Positions 31,674 to 39,344 are shown, counted from the stretch's first letter. The stretch is 39,699 nucleotides of DNA from Dasania sp. GY-MA-18 (GCF_024734385.1 NZ_JANHAP010000020.1:1-39699); one strand, 5' to 3'. Notes: generated from the letters alone by a model not told the origin. A program made the numbers and translations.

Positions 31674-31955
31674 TCACCGCTTATCATTGGCGAATTCCTT
31701 TGCAAATTTTTCTTCAAGCTGCTTATCCAAAGCGACGGAAATGTCTTCCAGGCTTTTAGATACTTGCAACTCTACTTTTTTGGCAATGGCGTCTGTGTCG
31801 ACACTAACAGCCTTAGAGGCCAACCACTGGTTGTTTGCAGTGATGCTATTCATTGCCAAAATCATAGTAGACCCTTTACTGACTCCAGTTTCAGCGACGG
31901 CGGTGGTACCACCCAAAAGACCTACGATAACGGCTAGCACAGCCACATTTTTCAT
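31674..31955 (-). CDS. Small secreted protein of unknown function
   Basis: The protein has 93 residues from ATG 31955, which has GGAGAG about six bases upstream; a longer reading to 32045 has no signal peptide at its start and is rejected. Residues 1-21 form a signal peptide (MKNVAVLAVIVGLLGGTTAVA). The mature part is about 72 residues and alpha-helical, with VSVDTDAIAKKVELQVSKSL and DKQLEEKFAKEFANDKR; no cysteine is present. I do not recognise the family. It is likely periplasmic. It has its own terminator and, about 90 bases upstream of the start, an unusual 36-base inverted repeat. Confidence 0.6.
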   Translation of the reverse strand: MKNVAVLAVIVGLLGGTTAVAETGVSKGSTMILAMNSITANNQWLASKAVSVDTDAIAKKVELQVSKSLEDISVALDKQLEEKFAKEFANDKR

Positions 31956-32042
31956 TTTTACTCTCCAAAATTTTGAGTGTTTACAATTATGGGCTTTTGG
32001 CCCGATCCTGCGGTCAGCTGCCTGTTTTTTATTCAAAACCTG

Positions 32043-32078
32043 CATGTGTTACCGCAACGAAACGAATAGTAACACATG
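32043..32078 (-). promoter_or_regulatory. Perfect 10-bp inverted repeat upstream of the small secreted protein gene
   Basis: CATGTGTTAC (32043-32052) and GTAACACATG (32069-32078) are perfect complements separated by 16 bases. The pair lies about 88 bases upstream of the start at 31955. It could be an operator or an RNA hairpin in the 5' leader. No matching regulator is known from this window. Confidence 0.5.
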
Positions 32079-32562
32079 TTTAATAAACGTCCACTCTTTT
32101 AGATTAATTTTTTATGTTAAAACTGAAATAATTTAGTAACAGGTTATTAGAGGCAGCAAAAAACGGGGGATTACGGCGAGATGGCACTTTTTAGAGGCAA
32201 AGGTAACAAAAACAAAATAAAAGGTAACACTTTTGGGGTAGAGCTGGCTAAAATGTCTAAATAAAAAACAAAAAGGCCATTATTTGGCCACTGCATGCGC
32301 AGCTAACTCAACATAGGATAAATAGCGGTAACACCGCCATGACTTTAGCTATGCTTATAGGAACCCAAAACCCCATAAAAAATTTTTATGAGCAATCAGG
32401 GAGGGAGGCAGCTAGCCCTTATCGCAGCCTGCTAACATCAAATCGCCTAGCCAGCCTGCTCTTTTTTGTTATGACACTATCAACCCGCGCCAAATACTAG
32501 GTATCATGCTAGCCTTTATATAACCCCAGCCATTTTCAAACCAAGCAATAAGTTAAGCCTTT
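32079..32562 (+). other. Intergenic region upstream of the cyclic-nucleotide-binding gene
   Basis: About 480 AT-rich bases, rich in A-tracts, with no convincing frame. An imperfect inverted motif GGCCATTATTTGGCC lies near 32276-32290. The promoter for the plus-strand gene at 32563 should be in the right part, but no clear boxes could be assigned. Confidence 0.35.
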
Positions 32563-33057
32563 ATGGAAACCCTAGCAGCCGCCTCTGTTATCGAACAGCA
32601 CGGGCTACCCTATTTTCGAGAGCTGGCCACTTTTGGCGCGCTTTCAGACGAAGTCATCCTATACATACTTAATGAAGGCAGTATTACTCTCTATAAACAG
32701 GGCGAATATTTACAGCGCCAAGGCGCAGCCAATGACTTTCAAGTAGTACTCAGTGGCAAAATTGCCTATTACAAACATTTTGGCGGCCAGGACATACTCA
32801 CCCGCCACTTTACAGCAGGCGAACAAGTGGGCTTTGATTTAATGTTGGGGATGATCCCCCACAATGGCACTGATGTGGCTGAAGTCGACTGCCAAATATT
32901 AGATATAGACTGCGCTTTGTTTTATAGGCTGCACGAACTGTTCCCCGCCGATTTTGGCCTATTAATGATTAACCTCACCCGCGAGCTCTCGCGCGAGATA
33001 GCGCTATTAGAAGATGTCATAGGTGAAACCTACTGCCGCCAACTCCCCGAAGAATAA
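32563..33057 (+). CDS. Stand-alone cyclic-nucleotide-binding-domain protein
   Basis: This 164-residue protein is a Crp-like cNMP-binding beta roll at about 20-130, with GSITLYKQGEYLQRQGAAND (about 40-59), LSGKIAYYKHFGGQDIL and HFTAGEQVGFDLML. The phosphate-binding cassette (FGExAL..RxA in true cAMP binders) is degenerate here (VGFDLMLGMIPHNGTDVAEV). The C-terminus ends with a helix (LMINLTRELSREIALLEDVI) where Crp/Fnr regulators continue to a helix-turn-helix. No HTH is present, so it is not itself a transcription factor. It may be a ligand sensor acting on a partner. Confidence 0.8.
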   Translation: METLAAASVIEQHGLPYFRELATFGALSDEVILYILNEGSITLYKQGEYLQRQGAANDFQVVLSGKIAYYKHFGGQDILTRHFTAGEQVGFDLMLGMIPHNGTDVAEVDCQILDIDCALFYRLHELFPADFGLLMINLTRELSREIALLEDVIGETYCRQLPEE

Positions 33058-33144
33058 AGCCGCTAAGCCACACACTCGCCAAGCAAGCATAGTGCTCTAC
33101 ACTTAAATAAAGCCCGAAGTGCCCCATGATTAAGGGAGGCTGTT

Positions 33145-34059
33145 ATGAGTAGCACTATCGCCTTTATAGGCCTAGGCAATATGGGCGGCAGCATGGCCGC
33201 CAACTTAGTAAAAGCGGGTTATAGCGTACGCGCCTACGACCTCAGCCCCGCCGCCCTAAACCAAGCCCAAGCTGCAGGCTGCTATGCCGCCAGCTCGGCA
33301 TTAGATTGTATAAGCAGTGCCCAAACCGTCATCACCATGTTAACCAGCGGCGAAATCGTCGAACAACTCTACCTTCACGATCCCGGCCTGTTTAACCAGC
33401 TTAGCCCCACCACCCTGGTGATAGACTGCTCCACCATTGCGCCACAAAACTCCCAGCACCTGGCCCAATGTGCAGCGGCCAAAAAACTACGCTGCATAGA
33501 CGCCCCCGTTTCGGGCGGCACCGCAGGGGCTGCAGCGGCAACTCTGACCTTTATTTGCGGCGGTGAGGCAGACGATGTAGCGCTAGCCAAACCTATACTG
33601 TTAAGCATGGGCCAACAGGTTTTTCACGCGGGTGGAGCCGGCGCAGGCCAAATTGCCAAAGCCTGTAATAATATGTTGCTGGCCATACAAATGGCAGGCA
33701 CTGCGGAGGCGCTGCAAATGGGCGTTAATAGTGGCTTAGATGCCAGCACTCTCTCCGAGATTATGCATAACAGCTCTGGTAACAATTGGGTGCTAGATAA
33801 ATACAACCCCTACCCGGGGGTTATGCCGCAAGCCCCTGCCAGCCATCAATACCAGCCCGGTTTTATGGTTAAGCTGATGCTTAAAGATTTGGCTATAGCT
33901 ATGCAAACGGCGCAACATAGCCGGTCAGACACCCCCCTAGGGCTGCACGCCCAACAATTATTTGAGCAATTACAAAGCAGCCACCCAGATTATGGCGATA
34001 AAGACTTTTCCAGCATACAGCGGCTGTATCAACCGCCCCAGACAAATTCCCGAGGCTAG
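33145..34059 (+). CDS. NAD(P)-dependent beta-hydroxyacid dehydrogenase (HIBADH family)
   Basis: This 304-residue protein belongs to the 3-hydroxyisobutyrate dehydrogenase/tartronate semialdehyde reductase family. The Rossmann segment is FIGLGNMGGSMAANLVKAGY (about 7-26). The catalytic motif around DAPVSGGTAGAAAATLTFI (about 118-136) carries the substrate Ser-Gly-Gly. The catalytic Lys lies in AGQIAKACNNM (about 167-177). The full C-terminal helical domain is present. It probably oxidises 3-hydroxyisobutyrate to methylmalonate semialdehyde (valine degradation), but no other valine genes are adjacent, so another beta-hydroxyacid is possible. TAAGGGAGG lies about 8 bases upstream of ATG. Confidence 0.9.
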   Translation: MSSTIAFIGLGNMGGSMAANLVKAGYSVRAYDLSPAALNQAQAAGCYAASSALDCISSAQTVITMLTSGEIVEQLYLHDPGLFNQLSPTTLVIDCSTIAPQNSQHLAQCAAAKKLRCIDAPVSGGTAGAAAATLTFICGGEADDVALAKPILLSMGQQVFHAGGAGAGQIAKACNNMLLAIQMAGTAEALQMGVNSGLDASTLSEIMHNSSGNNWVLDKYNPYPGVMPQAPASHQYQPGFMVKLMLKDLAIAMQTAQHSRSDTPLGLHAQQLFEQLQSSHPDYGDKDFSSIQRLYQPPQTNSRG

Positions 34060-34173
34060 CAAGCACAACGCCGCTAAGCTACTATGGCTAAGCCTTCTAA
34101 ACATTGGCATTGAGCATCATCCCATGCTAAAAAACTAGCTACAATAACAGGCAACGATAAGGAATCATTGCAG

Positions 34174-35025
34174 GTGATACGACTCTCATCGGTATTATTA
34201 AGTGCGGCACTATTACTACCACTGGGCCCAGCAGCACTCGCTACCCCCACCGCTATAGAGCTTCACGTCTATCCTTTATTTAGTCTCAAGCTACGTCAGG
34301 CTTGGAGCCACCGTTACCAGGAGCTGCTGTTAAAACACGCAGGAGTTAATACCGTATTCAAATCGGCTTCTTCCATAGAAGAATTAATACTTAATGCACA
34401 GACCCCCACCCCCAAGCTAATAGCCAGCCCCATGCATGTGGCGCTATATTTACAAAAAAACTATGCTTATCAATTAGTGATGGAGCAGGTTTACACGGCC
34501 AAATGGGTTTTAATTAGTAAGCAAGAGACGACTTTCGACGGCACCTCGTCCTTAAATGGGCAGTGCATAGCCATACCCGATAGGCTCAGTTCTATCAGCA
34601 CCACGGCACTAGCAGCAATTAATAATACAACCGCCCCCGACACCCACTTTCAAGTGATAGACAAAAACACCCAAGACGGCAGCCTGTTTTCTGTTATCAA
34701 TAATGAATGCGCCTTTGCTATTGTGTCTGATTTATTATTAGAAAAAGCGCTACGCTCATCACTTAAAAACATAAAAATTGACTGGCAAGGTGACGAGCAA
34801 GCTCTGCGTATGGTTTTCAGCCTTTCTCCCCAAACACCCGCACCAATAAAAGAAGTTATAGCAAGCACCTTGCTCAGCATAGGCCACGACCACCAACTAA
34901 CCGGCAGCTTTCTAAGCCCACCTGCCCGCGCTATAAACGCACAAACCAATTCTGTGTTACTCGATGATTACAGCCTGCAAGCACTACACGCCATGGAGCA
35001 ACAACTGCAGGCTAAACAACCATAG
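34174..35025 (+). CDS. PhnD-like periplasmic substrate-binding protein
   Basis: The protein has 283 residues from GTG 34174; TTG 34168 is an alternative, but its spacing to AAGGA is only four bases. A signal peptide spans about 1-22 (ending GPAALA). The mature part resembles the PhnD-like (phosphate/phosphonate-binding) fold: HVYPLFSLKLRQAWSHRYQE near 29-48, ELILNAQTPTPKLIASPMHV near 69-88, and a second lobe from about 115. The ligand-binding signatures of PhnD itself are not clear. No ABC permease or ATPase is adjacent, so it is not in a transport operon; such solitary PhnD-like proteins are sometimes sensor inputs. The ligand is unknown. Confidence 0.7.
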   Translation: MIRLSSVLLSAALLLPLGPAALATPTAIELHVYPLFSLKLRQAWSHRYQELLLKHAGVNTVFKSASSIEELILNAQTPTPKLIASPMHVALYLQKNYAYQLVMEQVYTAKWVLISKQETTFDGTSSLNGQCIAIPDRLSSISTTALAAINNTTAPDTHFQVIDKNTQDGSLFSVINNECAFAIVSDLLLEKALRSSLKNIKIDWQGDEQALRMVFSLSPQTPAPIKEVIASTLLSIGHDHQLTGSFLSPPARAINAQTNSVLLDDYSLQALHAMEQQLQAKQP

Positions 35026-35048
35026 CGATTATATGCAGCCGCACAGCA

Positions 35049-35312
35049 CTAATCTTTTAGCAGAGGATGATCTTCGGGTAGCTGCCGGGATATCCACAGC
35101 GCTAGTTTATGGCGCATATTAGGTTCGTTATCTTGCCCTTTGGCTAAGGGCTGTATGAGTTTGTCATGTGCCAACAGGCGATAAAGATAGGTCACTTTAT
35201 TTTTTGCCGAGTCACTGGCCTCAAACTCACCCACACCCCGCTTTTTAATATAAAGCGCACCAACTCTTAATGCCTCGGCGACCAACTCTGCTTCGTTTTT
35301 TATTTTTTTCAT
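35049..35312 (-). CDS. DUF5062-like small conserved protein
   Basis: This 87-residue soluble protein opens MKKIKNEAELVAEALRVG, followed by a central Lys-rich helix (KNKVTYLYRLLAHDKLIQPL), then NMRHKLALWISRQLPEDHPL at the C-terminus. This pattern matches a small family of marine Gammaproteobacteria that I take to be DUF5062, with unknown function. No motif suggests catalysis. It is on the same strand as the DUF1456 gene, 86 bases downstream of it, so the two may be cotranscribed. Confidence 0.7.
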   Translation of the reverse strand: MKKIKNEAELVAEALRVGALYIKKRGVGEFEASDSAKNKVTYLYRLLAHDKLIQPLAKGQDNEPNMRHKLALWISRQLPEDHPLLKD

Positions 35313-35398
35313 GTCAGTTGTACCTTATCGGCCAGAGCATGGCCTTAGTCACGGCTTGCTAATACACTCCTACTTCCCTTGTCAGCCCTAGCTGGAAA

Positions 35399-35872
35399 TC
35401 AGTCTTCAGCTGCCGGGCCACGGTATTTAATTTGCACGCCTTTTAAAAAATGTCGCAAAATTTGATCTTTACACTCACGGTAATGCTTGTGATCAGGCTT
35501 TCTAAAAAATGCACTGAGCTCATGCTTGCTCATACGAAAATCAGCCGCACTCATGACTTCCAGCATATCTTCAGCCTGCAGATTGAGAGCGATTTTTAAT
35601 TTCTTTAAAACCAGATTGTGATTGAGGCGCGACTCGGGTACCGGTAGTGGGCCGTCTTTTTTACCGCGCTTTTCTATAATTAAGCCATTGAGAAAGGTCG
35701 CCAAGTTGCGGTCGTTAATTCTTTTGCACTCGGGGTCATCTTCTTTTTTTAGCCACTCACTGACCTGCTCACGGCTAACCTCCGCACCGGCCAAGGCAAA
35801 TATCGCGATCATCTTTCTATCATTAAAATCAAAGGCGTAGCGTATGCGGCGCAGCACATCGTTATTGGTCAT
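35399..35872 (-). CDS. yehS: DUF1456 family protein (YehS-like)
   Basis: This 157-residue protein has two DUF1456 repeats. The first (about 1-68) opens MTNNDVLRRIRYAFDFND and contains VSREQVSEWLKKEDDPE; the second (about 83-150) opens LNHNLVLKKLKIALNLQAED and contains MSKHELSAFFRKPDHKHYRE. The paired arrangement and length match YehS. The repeats look like small helical, possibly DNA-binding, modules, but no function has been shown. It lies 40 bases downstream of the DUF2986 gene and upstream of the DUF5062-like gene, all on the minus strand. Confidence 0.9.
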   Translation of the reverse strand: MTNNDVLRRIRYAFDFNDRKMIAIFALAGAEVSREQVSEWLKKEDDPECKRINDRNLATFLNGLIIEKRGKKDGPLPVPESRLNHNLVLKKLKIALNLQAEDMLEVMSAADFRMSKHELSAFFRKPDHKHYRECKDQILRHFLKGVQIKYRGPAAED

Positions 35873-35912
35873 GAGGTAATCCTAATAAAAAATAAAATGC
35901 CGGCAAGGCGGC

Positions 35913-36059
35913 TTAGCTTTGTGACTCTGTAGAGGCCTGCTCTAGTTTTAATCGCTCAGCTTTAGAAATATAGCGCGGTTTGGCTTTGGGGTTGAGCTTA
36001 GCATTAGCCTGCTTCACTTTCTTTTTAAGCACTTGGTTGATTTTCTTTTTACGGTTCAT
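35913..36059 (-). CDS. DUF2986 small basic protein
   Basis: This 48-residue protein is too short for a usual gene-length cut-off. It reads MNRKKKINQVLKKKVKQA, then NAKLNPKAKPRYISKAERLK and a short acidic tail. This matches the DUF2986 family, a tiny Lys-rich protein of Gammaproteobacteria. The strongly basic N-terminus suggests contact with nucleic acid or ribosome, as an inference only. It starts at ATG 36059 and is followed 40 bases downstream by the DUF1456 gene. Confidence 0.85.
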   Translation of the reverse strand: MNRKKKINQVLKKKVKQANAKLNPKAKPRYISKAERLKLEQASTESQS

Positions 36060-36215
36060 AAGCTAAACAATGGCTAAACAGACAAATAAAGGGGGGGGTA
36101 ATAATAGCATTGGCAGGGCTATTTCGCATCGATTTACCCCCTAACAGCCGCAAACAAGCTGTGTTAGGCTAACGCAAGTAATAACTAACAATTCAAATAA
36201 ACAGGGATCTCTACT

Positions 36216-37940
36216 ATGAGCCTAAAGCCATTCATCGCACTGCCCAGCCTCATCATCAGCAGCCTATTGCTAAGCGCCTGTGGCAGCCCCGCTACCCCCA
36301 GCGCCGACCTGATACTGCAAGGCGGTAAGGTTTACACCGTGGACCCACAACAAGAGTGGGCCGAAGCCGTAGCCATTAAAAACGGCAAAATTATCTATGT
36401 GGGTAATAATGCCGGAGCCGCCGCCTACAAGGGCGACAGCACCCAGCTCAGCGACCTCAAAGGCAAAATGCTGCTGCCCGCCTTTCAAGATAGCCATATA
36501 CACCCTGTTAGCGGCGGCCTAGCTTATGGCACCTGCCCCTTGTTCGACCTTAAAAGCCTAGAGGCGGTACTAGCCGCCGTAAGCGACTGCGTTGAGCAAA
36601 GCCCTGCGGGCAGCCCCATTTTTGCACGCGGCTGGAGCTGGGAGATTTTTAACCAGCAGCAACCCCATAAGCAACTATTAGACGCCATAGACAGCAACCG
36701 CCCCATCATTACCAAAGATACAGATGGCCACACCCTGTGGGTCAATTCGGCAGCGCTAAAACTGGCAGGTATTAACCGCGACAGCATCAGCCCTGAGGGC
36801 GGCGCCATAGGTAAGGATGAAAAAACTGGCGAACCTATAGGCACCTTAATGGAAGGCCCAGCCATGAAGCTGGTCACCGATAAGCTGCCCGCACAAACCA
36901 CCGAGCAGCTGGTAGAGGCCTTACGTTACACCCAAAACTATCTGCACGGCCTAGGTGTTACCGCCATGCAGGACGCCAACGTCAACATCTCTGGCAGCAA
37001 CCCTTACACCACGCTGGACGCCTATGCGCAAATGCGCGACAGCGGCGAACTAAAATTACGCGTTTCCGCTGCACTGGGCTGGAACCCCAACGCGGGGCTG
37101 GATCAAATCGACACCATCATTAAAGCCCGTGACAACTATTCTGGCGGCAGGTTACAAGCCAACACCGTAAAGTTTTGGGCCGACGGTATCATCGAAACCC
37201 GCACCGCCTATATGCTGGAACCCTATAGCGATGCCCCCGGCAATCGCGGCTTCTTAATGGTACCCGATAAGGAATTAGTAGAAGGCGGCCGCCGCTTAGA
37301 TGCCGAAGGCTTTCAACTGCACATACACGCCATCGGTGATGGCACCGTAAGAAAAGCCTTGGACGTAGTAGCAAACGCCCGCAAGCACAACGGCCAGCGC
37401 GACAGTCGCCACCTCACCGCCCACACTCAAATCGTACACCCCGATGATATCGCTCGCTTTGGCCAGCTGGATATGATCGCCGGTTTTTCACCCTACTGGG
37501 CTTACGCCGATGACTATGTGCGCAATATCAACCCGCCGCAATTAGGGCCTGAGCGCATGGGCTGGATGTACCCCATCAATAGCATTCTTAAAACCGATGG
37601 CCGTATTGCCTTTGGCAGCGATTGGTCGGTAAGCACCGCTGACCCACTACTCGCCATAGAAGCCGCCGTCACCCGTATTAGCCCCCACAACGGTGAAGAC
37701 ACCCCCGTACTCATAGCCAAAGAGCGTATCAGCCTGGCCCAAGCTATAGAGGCCTACACTCTGGGTGCAGCCTATGCGAACTTTCTGGATAACCAAACCG
37801 GTTCTATAGAAGTAGGCAAATACGCTGACCTAGTGGTACTAAGCGATAATCTTTTTGAAGTTGAGCCTAGCGATATTTCTGAGGCTAAGGTGACGGCGAC
37901 AATTATGGAAGGGGAAGTGGTTTTTGGTGAATTAAACTAA
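36216..37940 (+). CDS. YtcJ-like amidohydrolase lipoprotein
   Basis: The protein has 574 residues. An N-terminal lipoprotein signal at about 1-22 has lipobox LLSAC, so Cys22 should be lipidated. The amidohydrolase_3 (YtcJ-like) domain follows: GKVYTVDPQQEWAEAVAIK (about 38-56), metal-site DSHIHP near 93-98, TKDTDGHTLWVNSAAL near 168-183, VKFWADGIIETRTAYM near 318-333, a second His motif LHIHAIGDG near 368-376, and GSDWSVSTADPL near 467-478. The C-terminus carries the usual beta-sandwich return (IEVGKYADLVVLSDN). Zinc-dependent hydrolysis of amide or ester bonds is predicted, in the periplasm, but the substrate is not known. It is transcribed alone. Confidence 0.9.
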   Translation: MSLKPFIALPSLIISSLLLSACGSPATPSADLILQGGKVYTVDPQQEWAEAVAIKNGKIIYVGNNAGAAAYKGDSTQLSDLKGKMLLPAFQDSHIHPVSGGLAYGTCPLFDLKSLEAVLAAVSDCVEQSPAGSPIFARGWSWEIFNQQQPHKQLLDAIDSNRPIITKDTDGHTLWVNSAALKLAGINRDSISPEGGAIGKDEKTGEPIGTLMEGPAMKLVTDKLPAQTTEQLVEALRYTQNYLHGLGVTAMQDANVNISGSNPYTTLDAYAQMRDSGELKLRVSAALGWNPNAGLDQIDTIIKARDNYSGGRLQANTVKFWADGIIETRTAYMLEPYSDAPGNRGFLMVPDKELVEGGRRLDAEGFQLHIHAIGDGTVRKALDVVANARKHNGQRDSRHLTAHTQIVHPDDIARFGQLDMIAGFSPYWAYADDYVRNINPPQLGPERMGWMYPINSILKTDGRIAFGSDWSVSTADPLLAIEAAVTRISPHNGEDTPVLIAKERISLAQAIEAYTLGAAYANFLDNQTGSIEVGKYADLVVLSDNLFEVEPSDISEAKVTATIMEGEVVFGELN

Positions 37941-38151
37941 GTAACATCATAGGCAAGGATGCCTGCCCCTACTCTTAATCTCATTGCATAACAGAAGCGA
38001 AACACTAGCTCACCCTCACCTCTTCCACACCACTCTTTCAGTTCTCTCGCATTAGCTATGCTAAAACCGTAATCTGTATAGATGACAGCATTTCTATATC
38101 AGCCCAGTATGATAAAGAGCAATGCAATAAAGCTAAAATCAGGTAACAGCA

Positions 38152-38568
38152 ATGCAAAAAAAATCCAAACTGAGCTTAACAGACGCAATGCAGCTATCTT
38201 TATTTATTCAGCAACACGCCGAAAAAAATAACTGGCATCCCTCTATAGTCATCGTGGACCACAGCACACAAGCTCTGCTTGCCCATAGGCATGAGTTAGC
38301 CAAACCCGGAACCCTTGCCGCTGCCGAAAAAAAAGCGCTGTGCGCCCATGCATTTCAAATGCCTACCGCTACCTGGGGTGAGCGCTTAACAAAAGGTGAA
38401 CACTGGGTAACAACCATGCCCGGAGTTATTGCTGCAGCCGGTGGCGTACCTATAGAAGTCGATGGCGAGTTTATTGGCGCCGTAGGCGTGAGTGGTTCCA
38501 GCCAAGAGGCCGATCACGAAACTGCCCAAGAAGCGGTGCAGCGGTTTTGCCGCAGCCTCAAGCTCTAA
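38152..38568 (+). CDS. GlcG/HbpS family heme-binding-like protein
   Basis: This 138-residue protein matches the GlcG/HbpS fold: LTDAMQLSLFIQQHAEKN (about 9-26), PSIVIVDHSTQALLAHR near 30-46, EKKALCAHAFQMPT near 61-74, and the signature PGVIAAAGGVPIEVDGEFIG (about 93-112) followed by GAVGVSGSSQEADHETA. Such proteins bind heme or act as accessory proteins of glycolate metabolism; without glc genes nearby, which role applies is open. No signal peptide is visible. A weak ribosome binding site (AGGTAACAGCA) lies before ATG 38152. Confidence 0.85.
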   Translation: MQKKSKLSLTDAMQLSLFIQQHAEKNNWHPSIVIVDHSTQALLAHRHELAKPGTLAAAEKKALCAHAFQMPTATWGERLTKGEHWVTTMPGVIAAAGGVPIEVDGEFIGAVGVSGSSQEADHETAQEAVQRFCRSLKL

Positions 38569-38595
38569 GCCCTAAACATCGTGTGATTTGTAACT

Positions 38596-38698
38596 CAAAT
38601 AGCTTGAGGCTATTTGAGGCCTACGGGCGCCTGCTTAGGAACTGAAGCCATTCGAGGGTGCAGATATTAAAAAAGGCCCCTACCTTGCGGCATCACCG
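38596..38698 (-). repeat. tRNA-associated two-hairpin element, decayed copy A
   Basis: This copy keeps the second hairpin (CAAATAGC/GCTATTTG, 38596-38616), the motif CTACGGGCGCC and a segment TGCAGATATTAAAAAAGGCC shared with copy B. It has lost the first hairpin and the tRNA-like T-arm 3' half. The terminator hairpin at its right end has lost its left arm, so it is non-functional. It looks like a degraded duplicate of the copy B block. Confidence 0.65.
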
Positions 38699-38725
38699 TT
38701 CTTTATTAAAGCACTATGAAGTGGG

Positions 38726-38824
38726 GGAAGGATTGATCAAATTACCTTGAGGGTATTTTGACCCTACGGGCGCCTTTCAAAAGCAGACGTCCAATTTATG
38801 CTATAAGCATAAATTGTCGAACCG
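38726..38824 (-). repeat. tRNA-associated two-hairpin element, copy B
   Basis: On the minus strand the copy begins GGTTCGACAATTTATGC, holds a 25-base hairpin with 11-bp stem (38792-38816), then GGCGCCCGTAGGG, then a 23-base hairpin (38738-38760), and ends with GATCAATCCTTCC. The ends are the two halves of a T-arm (GGTTCGA and AATCC). The tRNA acceptor and CCA are not recognisable here, so the surrounding gene has decayed. Confidence 0.7.
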
Positions 38825-38858
38825 CTTAGGAACTGCACCCTTTCGAGTGTGCAGATAT

Positions 38859-38896
38859 TAAAAAAGGCCCCTACCTTGCGGTAGGGGCCTTTTTTA
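38859..38896. terminator. Long bidirectional terminator between copies B and C
   Basis: GGCCCCTACC and GGTAGGGGCC form a 10-bp GC stem with loop TTGC, flanked by A6 and T6. Extended outward (ATATTAAAAAA/TTTTTTAATAT) it is perfectly complementary over 21 bp. It can stop transcription in both directions and lies where a tRNA terminator would be expected after the copy C remnant. Confidence 0.85.
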
Positions 38897-38899
38897 ATA

Positions 38900-39013
38900 T
38901 GGCGCGCTCGGAAGGATTAATCAAAATACCTTAAGGGTATTTTGACCCTACGGGCGCCTACGGCGTTCAAATTCCGCCTTAGGCGTAATTTGTCGAACCT
39001 TGACTTGTCTCGG
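38900..39013 (-). pseudogene. tRNA-Arg-like remnant split by a two-hairpin element (copy C)
   Basis: On the minus strand this reads CCGAG, a short variable part, AAGGTTCGA, then about 73 bases of two-hairpin element, then AATCCTTCCGAGCGCGCCA, the exact 3' end of the intact tRNA-Arg at 39073-39149. The two tRNA portions together give the right arm of an anticodon stem, a variable loop, a T-arm and an acceptor 3' strand with CCA. The first hairpin is at 38968-38992 and the second at 38922-38944. The 5' half of the tRNA is absent. The element thus interrupts the T-loop of a tRNA 3' half. Confidence 0.7.
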
Positions 39014-39035
39014 CACCAACCCAAACACCACATAC

Positions 39036-39069
39036 AAAAAAACCCCGACCTTTCGGACGGGGTTTTTTT
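39036..39069. terminator. Terminator of the tRNA-Arg gene
   Basis: The hairpin ACCCCG...CGGGGT (39042-39063) with an internal TTTCGG-type loop is flanked by A-rich and T7 runs. The full palindrome extends to CATAC/GTATG. It lies three bases downstream of the tRNA CCA end on the minus strand. Confidence 0.9.
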
Positions 39070-39072
39070 GTA

Positions 39073-39149
39073 TGGCGCGCTCGGAAGGATTCGAACCTTC
39101 GACCGCTCGGTTCGTAGCCGAGTACTCTATCCAGCTGAGCTACGAGCGC
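39073..39149 (-). tRNA. tRNA-Arg (anticodon ACG)
   Basis: This 77-base gene includes an encoded CCA. The acceptor GCGCTCG pairs with CGAGCGC, the discriminator is G, the D-arm contains AGCTCAGCTGGATAGAG, the anticodon stem CTCGG/CCGAG carries the 7-base loop CTACGAA (anticodon ACG, normally edited to ICG), and the T-arm contains GGTTCGAATCC. All arms pair. It has its own sigma-70 promoter upstream and a terminator three bases downstream, so it is transcribed as a single tRNA. Confidence 0.97.
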
Positions 39150-39160
39150 GTAGGGTGCGC

Positions 39161-39189
39161 ACTATATGGATCTGGGTGGGTTTAGTCAA
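39161..39189 (-). promoter_or_regulatory. Sigma-70 promoter of tRNA-Arg
   Basis: On the minus strand there is a -35 box TTGACT (39184-39189), a 17-base spacer and a -10 box TATAGT (39161-39166), followed by GCGC. Near-consensus boxes plus a GC-rich discriminator are typical of growth-rate and stringently controlled stable-RNA promoters. The predicted start is a few bases before the tRNA. Confidence 0.85.
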
Positions 39190-39344
39190 CCCTGAAGGGT
39201 GATTTTCTCACTATTATCAAAGGCTATTAGCCGAAATGATCACAGGGTGAGCAACAAGCCTTGCTGAGCATAAATAGCGTTAAACATCGCTATAGCTTGC
39301 AAGCTATTTATTGGGATTTTTTAGAGGGGGCACAGCGTATAAAC

